64,000 nucleotides of DNA from Laburnicola sp. R22_1. Lineage: Eukaryota; Ascomycota; Dothideomycetes; Pleosporales; Didymosphaeriaceae. Under the pieces are notes generated by a model. The model searched no databases. It saw only the letters and a list, made by a program, of their open reading frames with translations, and was not told the DNA's origin. Positions 43,801 through 52,755 of the stretch are shown here, in pieces (position 1 is the stretch's first letter; the number at the start of each line of letters is the position of its first letter). The stretch lies in NCBI GenBank assembly GCA_014281115.1, contig JACONQ010000007.1, positions 2,356,001-2,420,000 on the forward strand. Reading direction: 5' to 3'. The position numbers and the translations under genes were made by a program.

Positions 43801-44216
43801 CCAACAAGGTAGAATCGCGTGCTCGTCTCGTAAAGAGAGAATTTGTGCATCCGGTTGATTCCATCCTCTCCAACTTTCTCGTAAGCAGCCCCCTTTTGCT
43901 TGTGCATAGCTGCAGGGCTCGAAGACCGCTGGAATGACACCGGAACAGCAGGATCCTCATCTTCCCCATCGAACTTCATCGACTCTGTTTCGCCCCGCGG
44001 CATCGCGGGCACCTTCTCAACATCATCCGCAGGCAAGAAGTCAAGCGTAGGGACATCATTTTTAGGTGTCAGACCGGGACTCCCGGTGGTCTTTGAGGCA
44101 TGTTCAACATCCTCCGGGATATCTTGCAGGCTGTCGGTGGAGTCTATCGTGATTGATGACTCAGCTTTTGAGCGAGGCCGCTCGTACGAATCGTTGTTTT
44201 GCTTGGAGCTCTCCAT
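40860..44216 (-). CDS. FIG4: FIG4-type polyphosphoinositide 5-phosphatase (SAC domain)
   Basis: Single 1118-residue frame without introns. The SAC domain begins about residue 120 ([20 protein letters not shown]) and continues with [20 protein letters not shown]. The catalytic CX5R signature reads CLDRTN in the stretch [20 protein letters not shown], around residue 560. [16 protein letters not shown] follows, then [20 protein letters not shown] (both SAC-conserved) and [15 protein letters not shown] further on. A disordered N-terminus (about 115 residues) and Pro/Ser-rich C-terminus flank it. Fig4 removes the 5-phosphate of PI(3,5)P2 on the vacuole or late endosome and works in a complex with Vac14 and the kinase Fab1. 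SAC1 and synaptojanin-type proteins are excluded by lack of membrane anchor or 5-phosphatase domain and by the Fig4-specific middle region. Confidence 0.92.
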   Translation of the reverse strand: [1118 protein letters not shown]

Positions 44217-45063
44217 GCTGGGCCAGAAAAGCTAACAAGCGCAGTCGAATGGATAGCGCAAGAAGCCTGGGTCACTTGTACGGATATCTGCATATGGTTG
44301 TTTGTGTGAGGTGCGCACTCGCAGCGATCACTTCGACACCGTCAGAAGATCCCTACGTGAATATCAGGAGCTTTGGAAGTGCTAAGGCCAGTTTCTGAAT
44401 GTATGGGGCTGACGATTGCGTTGTGAATGAGAAGCCGTGGGGTGCAGGCGTTGCCCAGGTGATGGTGTTGTTCTGGCTTGCGTTACAGAGCTTGGCGTGC
44501 GTCAGCGCGATACCACGTGTTGATACCAGCCGATCTTTTATCTGACCAAACTCTAGCATAAACTTCACTGTCATATACATATTCGCATTATTACTCGCCT
44601 CTCAATGTCGCTTTAAAGATGGACGTGGAGAAAACCAAGTGCATGTGACATCCCACACGGGTCGGCCTTCGGTCTTTCGGATGCGCACTTGCCGAACAAG
44701 CTCGGAATTCCAGTATTAAGCAGTGCAACCCGACGGACAACCGCCACGAGACAGAAGAACAGGCTCAACAAATAAATAAATGAAAAGCCCAGCGTAGCTC
44801 CGCAAAGACGAAGGAAAGATATCATTCTTCTCTGGTGCATGTTGAAGGCTACTCTGCTAAAGAGAGTTATCTGCATCATCGTTATCGGGCTTCTCTGGCT
44901 TTTTATGTCCCATTTCCCGGCTTTGAGGTCTGTCCATCATCGCGCTCTGCACCGCGTAACTCGCGCACCTCATCAATTTTTTACTAGCCTGCCGGCTGTG
45001 TACTCGAAGCCGTCCAGTCTTTCCAGCAGTTCTCAGCTCAGTTCCACCGCAGCAACAGCAACC
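44217..45063. promoter_or_regulatory. Divergent intergenic region FIG4 / hemerythrin-like gene
   Basis: 847 bp holding the 5' regions of both genes. The reading frame of the hemerythrin-like gene stays open back to 44839, so part may be coding (see that entry). Confidence 0.4.
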
Positions 45064-45660
45064 ATGGCAGACTGCCCTTCCACTTCCACTTCCACCTCCA
45101 CAGCACCAGCAGCAGCACAAAAAGACACCCCACCACCAGCCCAAGAAACCAAAGCCGAATCCCCCCTCCCCAAACTCTCCCCCTCCGATTTCCGCGCCTA
45201 CAACCACATGGCCGAACACATGGACTACTTCCACTCGCACTTCCGCCAAACCTGGAACACGTTGTACCGCGCCTGCGAAACCAACAAACGCCCCTCGGGC
45301 ATGTCAATTCGACAGTTCCTCGCCGTCGCAGACCAGTTCAGCCAGCAGCTCACGTTCCACCACACCATCGAGGAGCAGTCTATTTTCCCGGTGCTGGCGC
45401 GCAAGATGCCGGCGTTTCGCGAGGAGCTGGAGCTGCTGACGCAGCATAAGGGGATTCACGAGGGGTTGCAGAAGTTGGAGGCGTATGTGGGGGAGTGTAG
45501 GAGGGGGGAGAAGGAGTTGAGGATGGGGGAGATGAAGGCGATTATGGATTCTTTTGGGGGGGTGCTGTGGGCGCATTTGGATGATGAGGTTAAGCAGTTG
45601 GGCGCGGAGAATATGAGGAAGTATTGGACGTTGGCGGAGATGAAGAGGATGCCGATGTGA
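45064..45660 (+). CDS. Hemerythrin-like (HHE cation-binding) domain protein
   Basis: 198 residues from the Met at 45064, chosen because its context AACCATGG is strong and the low-complexity STSTST leader begins there. A continuous upstream frame to 44839 would add 75 residues with a hydrophobic segment (VICIIVIGLLWLFM), which might be a membrane anchor or just open leader. The HHE four-helix bundle shows its metal-ligand positions: NHMAEHMDYFHSHFRQ, LTFHHTIEEQSIFPVL, LLTQHKGIHEGL and VLWAHLDDEVKQLG. Hemerythrin-like domains bind a di-iron centre. Fungal members of this size have no settled role; iron or oxygen handling or redox sensing is inference from the fold. The stop at 45658-45660 is 127 bp from the DCC1 stop on the other strand. 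Confidence 0.84.
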   Translation: MADCPSTSTSTSTAPAAAQKDTPPPAQETKAESPLPKLSPSDFRAYNHMAEHMDYFHSHFRQTWNTLYRACETNKRPSGMSIRQFLAVADQFSQQLTFHHTIEEQSIFPVLARKMPAFREELELLTQHKGIHEGLQKLEAYVGECRRGEKELRMGEMKAIMDSFGGVLWAHLDDEVKQLGAENMRKYWTLAEMKRMPM

Positions 45661-45787
45661 GGAATTGTGCGGGCGTTGGGAGGGCGTTGGGGGAGAGGAC
45701 GATTGCACCAGGAGAAAACAAGACGCTTATTCCTTGGACATGGGGGGGAATTCAAGATTTATTTTATTGTATTTTGCCTGGCCCATA

Positions 45788-46869
45788 CTATGTCTTCCGG
45801 GTCTTCGCGAATTTCTCATGCCACTTTCCCTTAGGAGCCGCTGTTTTGGGGGCAGCTGAATCAGAGATCGAGGGGGTGACGGCGCTCTTTGCGCATATTG
45901 TGGTTGTCGAGGGAAAGTCATACAGACCTTCGATCGTCTTCAACTCTGCATCACTCCGCCATGCCTCGGGTAGCGAGTCTTTCCATTGATCGAGAAAGTC
46001 AGCAATTACATAGTCGCGACTGCCGTGCTTGGCTTCCAGCAGAGTGTTGCCGACAAACGTCACTGTTTTCCTCCGGTCCAGGCACGACCACGGCCCGCTT
46101 GTGTCCTGCTCGGCGGTAGCGAGATGCCTGAAGATGGCCGTAGTAAGTGGTGCAGGATAGCTTTCTTCCTCTACCAGGGTTGCCAAGTCCTGCCCTAGGA
46201 ACTGGCTATCCAGCTTGACACCCTCCGCCAGAGCAGCTGCGTTGATTGACGTCCAGATCTGCGACAGCGTGTTCGCGGACGGTCTATAAGAGCTTCCCCA
46301 GAGCTCGAAGGCGATCACCTCCTTCCAGCCTTGTTCACACTGTGCAAGCGACAACGGAACGTCGGCGAATATGCTCGTCTTTCCCTTGGCGTTCTCTGTA
46401 GTATCAACTTCACCACCGACGATATCGTACACTGGCAAGACGTCCTTTAAGTGAGCTGCAGCAGAGCCTTCGGCGAGGTGCAGCTCAAGCGTCGCTGTAC
46501 ACGAAGCAATAGCGCATGTGGTGGGGGTCGCTACGTCGTTGCCATGGGCGTCCAGGGTGGGCTGCGTAACGAAGACGGAATTGGACGTCTGCACCTGGCG
46601 TATCTGGAAGCTCTTGTCCGGCGTACAGAGCACTGCATATGCGGGCCTTGCGTTGGGCGTACCAGAGGCGTCGGAGGGCAGCGATTTTACGGACAGCCTA
46701 GAGACGCATTAGCACGGTATCCACGTAGAGACGGGTGTCAGACAGACAGAGGGGGCTCTGGGGCCTCGAGCAGCTCGACCATCTCGGGCGGGAGCTCAAG
46801 CAGGCGGAAGTTCTGCAGCTCGTGGGCGACGGCGAAGGGCACGCCCTCGTCCTGCTGCGTCGTCGCCAT
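45788..46869 (-). CDS. DCC1: Sister chromatid cohesion protein Dcc1
   Basis: Exon 1 is 46869-46748 and exon 2 is 46697-45788; 343 residues. The 50-bp intron has a weak donor (GTCTGT) and a TAG acceptor; the join reads EPPL-LSVKSLPSD. Dcc1 features: FRLLELPPEMVELLE near the N-terminus, VLCTPDKSFQIRQVQTSNSV, LHLAEGSAAAHL, SYRPSANTLSQIW, and a C-terminal winged-helix-like region (TVTFVGNTLLEAK, DYVIADFLDQWKDSLPEAW, LKTIEGLY). Dcc1 with Ctf8 binds Ctf18 to make the alternative RFC clamp loader that loads PCNA and supports sister chromatid cohesion and replication checkpoint signalling; it acts in the nucleus. The 60 C-terminal residues (PKTAAPKGKWHEKF) are basic, as is common in fungal Dcc1. Confidence 0.88.
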
Positions 46870-47432
46870 GTCGGGCGGGGGGTGGTTGTGCGGGAGCCGT
46901 GGCGCGGCGGGCGGCGTGGGAATGTTTTCTCCCGTGTTTGCGGGGCGGTGGATCGGCGGCGGGCGGGTCCCCCAGCGCGTCTCGTCCACGGTCCCCCGGC
47001 TGCAAGGGCGGCGCGTCAACAGCCCAAGCGACCAGCCCGCCAAAAATACACGCCCCCCGAATCGCGATTGCTGGGATCTCGCCCGTCGCACCGTCGCACC
47101 GTCGCACGTTTCAATTCGACGTGCAGCTGCTGCCGTGCTGCGCTTGGGCCGAGAGCAAGCGCCCTTGTTTCCTTGTTTCGGCCGGGCAGGAGCGTCTCGC
47201 GCCGCCTCGCTCTTGCTTGCTGAGCTCCCGCGCTGCTTGTTTACATCTGCGGCTCGCTGCACCAGTGCACCTCACGTCGCCTCGAGGACTCGACGCCCGC
47301 CGCATGGCCCGCTGACTCTCATTCACTCGCTCGCCTCGCTCGAACATGCCAGCGCCGCCCTCTCGACCTGCTTAGTCTGAAACAGCGCTTTTCCGTCCCA
47401 ACCTCGTCACTCTTTTACGCCCGTCTGCCAGC
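46870..47432. promoter_or_regulatory. Bidirectional promoter region DCC1 / RhoGEF
   Basis: 563 bp between divergent starts. GC-rich, with a CGCACCGT direct repeat (GTCGCACC three times near 47085-47105). No TATA box is evident. Confidence 0.5.
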
Positions 47433-50400
47433 ATGGTCATCATCACCCCCGAGCCGGCAGCGCTGTCCGCCAGCGACCTGTCGCTCTTCTACACCACCGA
47501 CGAGCTGCTGTCCAACTCGCCCATTCTGATCTTCTATGGCCCGACCGCGACCTCCACCCAGGCCACCCACTCGCGCATCCAAGCCCACGTCTTCACCCCC
47601 GCCGGGCTCCAGAACTTCGCCCGTCTGATCATCTCACCGACGGCTACCTTCTACGCTGCTGTAGCATGCCTGCCGCGCGAAGAGCAGGGCGACGAGATCT
47701 GCCGAGGTCTTGCTTTCAGTCTGTACAAGTACTTTGCCGAACTGTCCCCAGATGTCAAGCACGCCTGGGAGAGGCAGTACGGCTCCGTAACCCGCCTGCC
47801 ATCGGCGCCAAGAGTGTTCTCCGAATCGCACGCCGCGATTCTTGCTGCGCGGATGGTCAAGGTGGACAATGTGGGAGATGTCATTGTCGATGTGCGACAT
47901 GCTCTAGGCGAGCAAACACTGTCGTGGCTGGATCTTGACGTGGTGTTGCCCCAGGGGAGCATTCAAAAGTTGGACAACCCTCGGGAATCAGCTCATTTCG
48001 ATGAGTCGGAAGACGACATACTTCAGCAGCGCTATGGCCCGTACGCGCCTGTTGTCAAGCTATTTGGGGACGCTGCGTTCCTTCCTACTTCAAAGCTGCG
48101 GCGCGCACCTTCCAAGCCAACTGCTCTCAATCGATCACAGACTTTTTCTAGGAACCAGAAGGAAAATCTCAGGCGGGAGATGTGCGAGCTTCTCGACACT
48201 GAAGAAAATTACGTCAACAAAGTACACGAGCTAATTCATACTGTGGCCGTAGAATTCCGGGACAAGGCCAAGCACAAGAGTTCCACCAGCACAAGCCCCA
48301 ACGAGCAGGCTCTGAAGACTCTGTTCCCCCCAAGCTTGGACCAGATACTTGACATCAACTCACAATTCCTGGTCGCCATTCGGACTATTTTGGAGGACAC
48401 CGAGAATGCCGCGATTCAAGACATCGAACAGGCGACCGAAGACATTTTCGTTGCGCCTTTGAGAGGGCAGAAGGATCCCCAAGATGTCACAGGTGCTTTA
48501 GCAGTGGCGAAAGCGCTTGTAGAGTGGTTTCCTCAGTTTGGCGACTGCTACAACGACTACATGGCGGCTCACGCCGATTTTCCGCAATTGCTGAAGGGCT
48601 TCACCAAGGACGTCAACTCTAGCTTCTCGAAACGAGTATACGAGACTGGAGAACAGCGCCTGATGTCGATGCTAATCGAACCGGTACAGCGTCTTCCGCG
48701 CTACAACTTATACATCGACAACATCATCAAGCAACTCCCCGTTCGACATCCTGCTATCAAGACCTTCCTAAAAGCACGAGACATCATTTCTGAAATATGC
48801 TCACGAGAAGGACCCTCGGCACAGCAAACCAAGGTCTTTGATCGTCTACGCAAGATGGTCTTCTCTTGGCCGAGCACTTTCACCCCGCACGGTCGATTGA
48901 TAGCTGCGATCGATTTCGTGGAACTGTCGGCTCCATACCACGGAGACCTGCATGGTCCCTCGACCACTGCCGGCATCTTCCTGCTATTCACGGATACCTT
49001 CGTTTTGCTGCATAAACCGACTGGATGCACAACCACCGCGCGCACGCTCATCGCAGACTTGGATAATCCAAAGTTTGCCGACTCGTTCACCGGATCAGTA
49101 GAGCTAATTTTCCATCAACACCTGAAGCTCTCTGACGTGTTCTTAAGCGAGCACTCCGAAGGCAGCATCCTACAGTTGCTCTCGCCTACCCCGACTGCAA
49201 GTCAGCCGGGCCGCCCACGGAGCCGAGATCGCCAAAACTTTGGCATCCGAATGTTCTACTTGCAGGGAGCGTACGAAGGCAAAGCACACAAATGCGTCGA
49301 AGAGGTGACAAAAGCAAAGGTGGAAGGCCGGTATCCCGAAGCGGAACGAGAAGATTACAAGTGGGAGGTGCGCACCCTATCTGGCGACCTGAGCATGTTC
49401 ACGGCTGTGACCGAGGATAGCACTGGGCAAGATAGAGAGGGTCGGAGGGAGCCAGCGAAAGTACAGGTCATCGTAAATGCTCATGCCTCGTTGCCCGCCC
49501 AAGTCGCCGGACACAGCTCCATCGAATTGACCGTATCCATATCTATCCTGGAAAACGGCTTTTACCTTCTCGAATGCAACGGCACAAATGGCTATGCGGC
49601 GCGCGACAAGCTGACCAACGTGGAATTCATTCCCATTTTGACTAAGCGTCTTGGCAACTTCTTCCAGCTGCGTAACAATATCAAGAATCCTGCATTGGCG
49701 GAAGCGTACCTGTTCCGGAACCAGCAAATTTTGAAGTCGCTTAAACTCCAGCTTGAAGATGTTGTGGACGGTCAGGACAGTCGGAGCCGCCCTCATTCGC
49801 CTGTCAAGATGCTCTCCAGTTTCTTTGGTGGTAGCGTTAGCAAAGAAGGCGGATCTAGGAAGCTCCAACGCAACCCGACGTCGTTGGGCGAGATCCCAAA
49901 AATGGCTCCTCCACTTCCACCGACGCCCTCTCGCACCCAGAGCCGAGATGGCGAGTTGTCCCGTCCAACATCATCCAATAAGACAATCGGGTTCAACACC
50001 GGTGCCACTCCAATGGATTCATTGGCTAAGTTAGAGGAGACCTTGGCGACTTTTATCCTATCCTTGCATGCTCGAAAGGGCAATATCGTCGGCCGATCCG
50101 TCCGAGCCAGAGTCGTGGCTGACGAGCTCTTGGTCAATGAACTTTGCAACTCGTTGCTGGAAAATCCTGCGAATGTCGATACAGCTGCTCAATCTTCTGT
50201 GGATGTTTTGTTCGCAGCATTTGAGAAGTTCCTCAACATTGCTTGGAAAGAGAAGATGGGCCCTGTCTTATCTTACGCTACACTCGTCTCATTACAGATG
50301 AAATCTGATAGCATGTATCCCGGAGAGTTCGAAGATTTCTTTCGAACCACGTACAGCGAGCTGTCCCCACAGAACCAACGGGCCCTCCGAGCAATCATCA

Positions 50401-52025
50401 AATTGCTTGCTGAGCTACTCGATGGTATGGGAAATGACGGCGACCGCGGCATCTTGACGGCCGCATTTGCGGAAATACTGGTGACCGAGGGCAGTGCGAA
50501 CGACTACATCTCCCTAATCGACCGATTCATTCAGGACATCAACGCGCTTTTCCCAGACCAGCAAAGCGGTGTCAATACACCCAACTTTGGCTCTGTGGAT
50601 TCTAGGAGTCGTTCCACAGCCACCGGCTCCTTGACTTCGAATACGTCCCTCAGAAAGCGGTTCGGTTTCGGTACGCTCTCACGTCAAGATAGTAAATCTG
50701 AGAACGAATCCAAAGTGGGATCATTGTGGCGTTCGCTAAGCAAGAACACCCATGGAGTGGATAGTCAACCGAGCAGTACAGCCAAGCTTGGACATGCTTC
50801 TCTTGGCCGTTCTAACTCGACAGATGCGAACATCCACTTGTCACCCAAACGTCCTTCATCCCGGGATCGGCCTACTGTTCTCGGCGCGTTTGCTTTCGAG
50901 GGTGGCAACATGAGCCCGGGTCGGTCGTTCCTAGGTGCACTGGGCACGGTAGCAGAATCTCGAGCAGAGGTATCTACCGCTGGACCTCCCCGCAAGAAGC
51001 GTCGCTCTTCTCTGAGTGACTTGAAGACGTTGCAAGATGCTAATGATGCGCCCACGTGGTCCTCGCAGACTCCTCGTAAGCCCAATGCTTCGCATCACGA
51101 CAGCCGACAGACCAGTACTTCGCCACGTACCCCTTCACGATCACCGACAAAGCAGTCAGCTATCCCCACGCCAACGCGGTTAGGCTCACCTATGCCCCGC
51201 CTAGGATCACCAATGCGCAAGGAGAACTCACCTGCGAATGCTCTTGAACGTATCGGCTCAACCCGTCCGAAGTCCACATCTGCCAAGACGGACAGCAAAG
51301 ATGAGGTTATCATCAAGTCATGTAGTCCCCCCAAGAGGCGCAACGAGTCTGTGACTGGCATTCCAACGCTCAAACCGGCAACCGCTCTTACGGATCGACC
51401 TACCTCTGGGAATACAGTCAAGCTTCCATCGTCGGCATCCCGCTCGCCCACCAAGACGGGAAGCTCGACTAGTCCTACGAAGAAGTTGAAGATGCAAAGC
51501 CCTCAGAAGCTCCGTGAACGTCTTCAAAACCAGCAACGCGACATCGAAAGTGCGTCGACGGCCCTACAATCTGAGCTCAGTGTCATTGGCCATGAACTCA
51601 CTGCGCGCACAGCACGTCTTATGACTCAGTCTTCAGCTCCGCCCTTACTGAGTGATGTTTCGGGCACGAAGACTCTTGAAGCTCGCATTGCAGCCCTAGA
51701 AAAGTCCCTCAAGACCACGCTCGACTCTCTCTCGACTCGCACCTCGTCTATCGCCAAGGATGTATCTACATCGTTGCAAGTCTCGGAGGCACGCGCTAAG
51801 CATCTGGACCAGCTCTATCGCGACATGAATGCTGAAAACGAAGCACTCTATTCGAGGTTCAATGATGAATTAGAGAAGGTAGAAAGGAGTGTGCGGAAAG
51901 GCAAAGGTGGTGAGGAGGTTGACCGCCGATTGAAAGCTAGCGAGGAGGAATCTGCGCGTCTGCGGAAGGAGAACGCGAGGTTGAAGAGGGAGGTCGCCGG
52001 CTTGAAAGCGCAGATTAGGGAGTGA
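47433..52025 (+). CDS. Large Rho guanine nucleotide exchange factor (DH-PH with RhoGAP-like region)
   Basis: 1530-residue frame without introns. Residues 1-230 form a fungal N-terminal region. A DH (RhoGEF) domain spans about 240-455: it opens RREMCELLDTEENYVNKVHE and contains the signature MLIEPVQRLPRYNLYIDNII. A PH-like region follows (about 485-640; LIAAIDFVELSAPYHGDLHG, GIFLLFTDTFVLLHK). Around 880-1045 is a divergent RhoGAP-like helical block (FAAFEKFLNIAWKEKMGPVL, YSELSPQNQRALRAIIKLLA); I see no clear arginine-finger GxxR motif, so GAP activity is doubtful. Residues 1050-1350 are Ser/Pro-rich and disordered, and about 1360-1530 is coiled coil. Such proteins activate Rho-family GTPases at polarity or septation sites; the target GTPase cannot be read from sequence. 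Confidence 0.86.
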   Translation: MVIITPEPAALSASDLSLFYTTDELLSNSPILIFYGPTATSTQATHSRIQAHVFTPAGLQNFARLIISPTATFYAAVACLPREEQGDEICRGLAFSLYKYFAELSPDVKHAWERQYGSVTRLPSAPRVFSESHAAILAARMVKVDNVGDVIVDVRHALGEQTLSWLDLDVVLPQGSIQKLDNPRESAHFDESEDDILQQRYGPYAPVVKLFGDAAFLPTSKLRRAPSKPTALNRSQTFSRNQKENLRREMCELLDTEENYVNKVHELIHTVAVEFRDKAKHKSSTSTSPNEQALKTLFPPSLDQILDINSQFLVAIRTILEDTENAAIQDIEQATEDIFVAPLRGQKDPQDVTGALAVAKALVEWFPQFGDCYNDYMAAHADFPQLLKGFTKDVNSSFSKRVYETGEQRLMSMLIEPVQRLPRYNLYIDNIIKQLPVRHPAIKTFLKARDIISEICSREGPSAQQTKVFDRLRKMVFSWPSTFTPHGRLIAAIDFVELSAPYHGDLHGPSTTAGIFLLFTDTFVLLHKPTGCTTTARTLIADLDNPKFADSFTGSVELIFHQHLKLSDVFLSEHSEGSILQLLSPTPTASQPGRPRSRDRQNFGIRMFYLQGAYEGKAHKCVEEVTKAKVEGRYPEAEREDYKWEVRTLSGDLSMFTAVTEDSTGQDREGRREPAKVQVIVNAHASLPAQVAGHSSIELTVSISILENGFYLLECNGTNGYAARDKLTNVEFIPILTKRLGNFFQLRNNIKNPALAEAYLFRNQQILKSLKLQLEDVVDGQDSRSRPHSPVKMLSSFFGGSVSKEGGSRKLQRNPTSLGEIPKMAPPLPPTPSRTQSRDGELSRPTSSNKTIGFNTGATPMDSLAKLEETLATFILSLHARKGNIVGRSVRARVVADELLVNELCNSLLENPANVDTAAQSSVDVLFAAFEKFLNIAWKEKMGPVLSYATLVSLQMKSDSMYPGEFEDFFRTTYSELSPQNQRALRAIIKLLAELLDGMGNDGDRGILTAAFAEILVTEGSANDYISLIDRFIQDINALFPDQQSGVNTPNFGSVDSRSRSTATGSLTSNTSLRKRFGFGTLSRQDSKSENESKVGSLWRSLSKNTHGVDSQPSSTAKLGHASLGRSNSTDANIHLSPKRPSSRDRPTVLGAFAFEGGNMSPGRSFLGALGTVAESRAEVSTAGPPRKKRRSSLSDLKTLQDANDAPTWSSQTPRKPNASHHDSRQTSTSPRTPSRSPTKQSAIPTPTRLGSPMPRLGSPMRKENSPANALERIGSTRPKSTSAKTDSKDEVIIKSCSPPKRRNESVTGIPTLKPATALTDRPTSGNTVKLPSSASRSPTKTGSSTSPTKKLKMQSPQKLRERLQNQQRDIESASTALQSELSVIGHELTARTARLMTQSSAPPLLSDVSGTKTLEARIAALEKSLKTTLDSLSTRTSSIAKDVSTSLQVSEARAKHLDQLYRDMNAENEALYSRFNDELEKVERSVRKGKGGEEVDRRLKASEEESARLRKENARLKREVAGLKAQIRE

Positions 52026-52755
52026 GTGGGCTCAAGCTTGCCCAGGCTTAGCATCATCGTTCACTCTTGTTGTTTGTCGGTACGGTACTCTTGTTGACGG
52101 CGAGTAGGATCCACCAAGGGACCGCTGGTGTCCAAGGGTCTGGGTCCTTTAAAGCGTGGTTAGGTTGCATCTTTACGGCGTTCGTCACTAGCATCGGACA
52201 GGTACTGTGGGGGCTCTGTGGCATTACGGGCGTTTTGGTGGTCGTCTCGGTTCTGGTAGTCATCTCGGTTCTGGTAGTCATCTCGGTTCTGGTGGTCTTT
52301 CTACGAGTACCCTTGGTAATTGGGTTTCTGGTAACGGTTGTGGAGGCGTGGAAAGGGGAGGGGCACGGATGTGATACAGGGCTTAACGTGTAATGACGTT
52401 GAAATATACCATGTGCATACTTTATTAATGACGCATCGTCTTTTTGATAGCGCATTCATTGAGCAGGTACGGGCGACAATCTTTACAACTCAGATCAGCA
52501 AACACGCTCAGTCGCTTTTCTGCATTTCTTTCAACTAGAACTAGTTACCTTGGGGTTTCTAGCTCATGACTCAAAGAATTACAACGTCTAAAGAATGGTT
52601 GAAAGTGTGACGCTGGCGTTCGCGATCGATCCTCTTAGACTCTACTCCGTCTCACGCACGCCACACCACCGCCAACCCAAGCCCAAGATTCCGCCAGAAG
52701 AAAAAGCACGCAGCCAGCCCAAATGCAGAGAAGGCATGCTCATTTGATGTGTAGT
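52026..52755. other. Convergent intergenic region RhoGEF / MFS transporter
   Basis: 3' region of both genes. Contains an 18-bp tandem repeat (separate entry); no gene supported. Confidence 0.5.
52243..52302. repeat. 18-bp tandem repeat, three copies
   Basis: GTCATCTCGGTTCTGGTA and close variants repeat head to tail three times. The phase is kept (18 = 6 codons) in an otherwise unsupported open frame. Confidence 0.85.
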
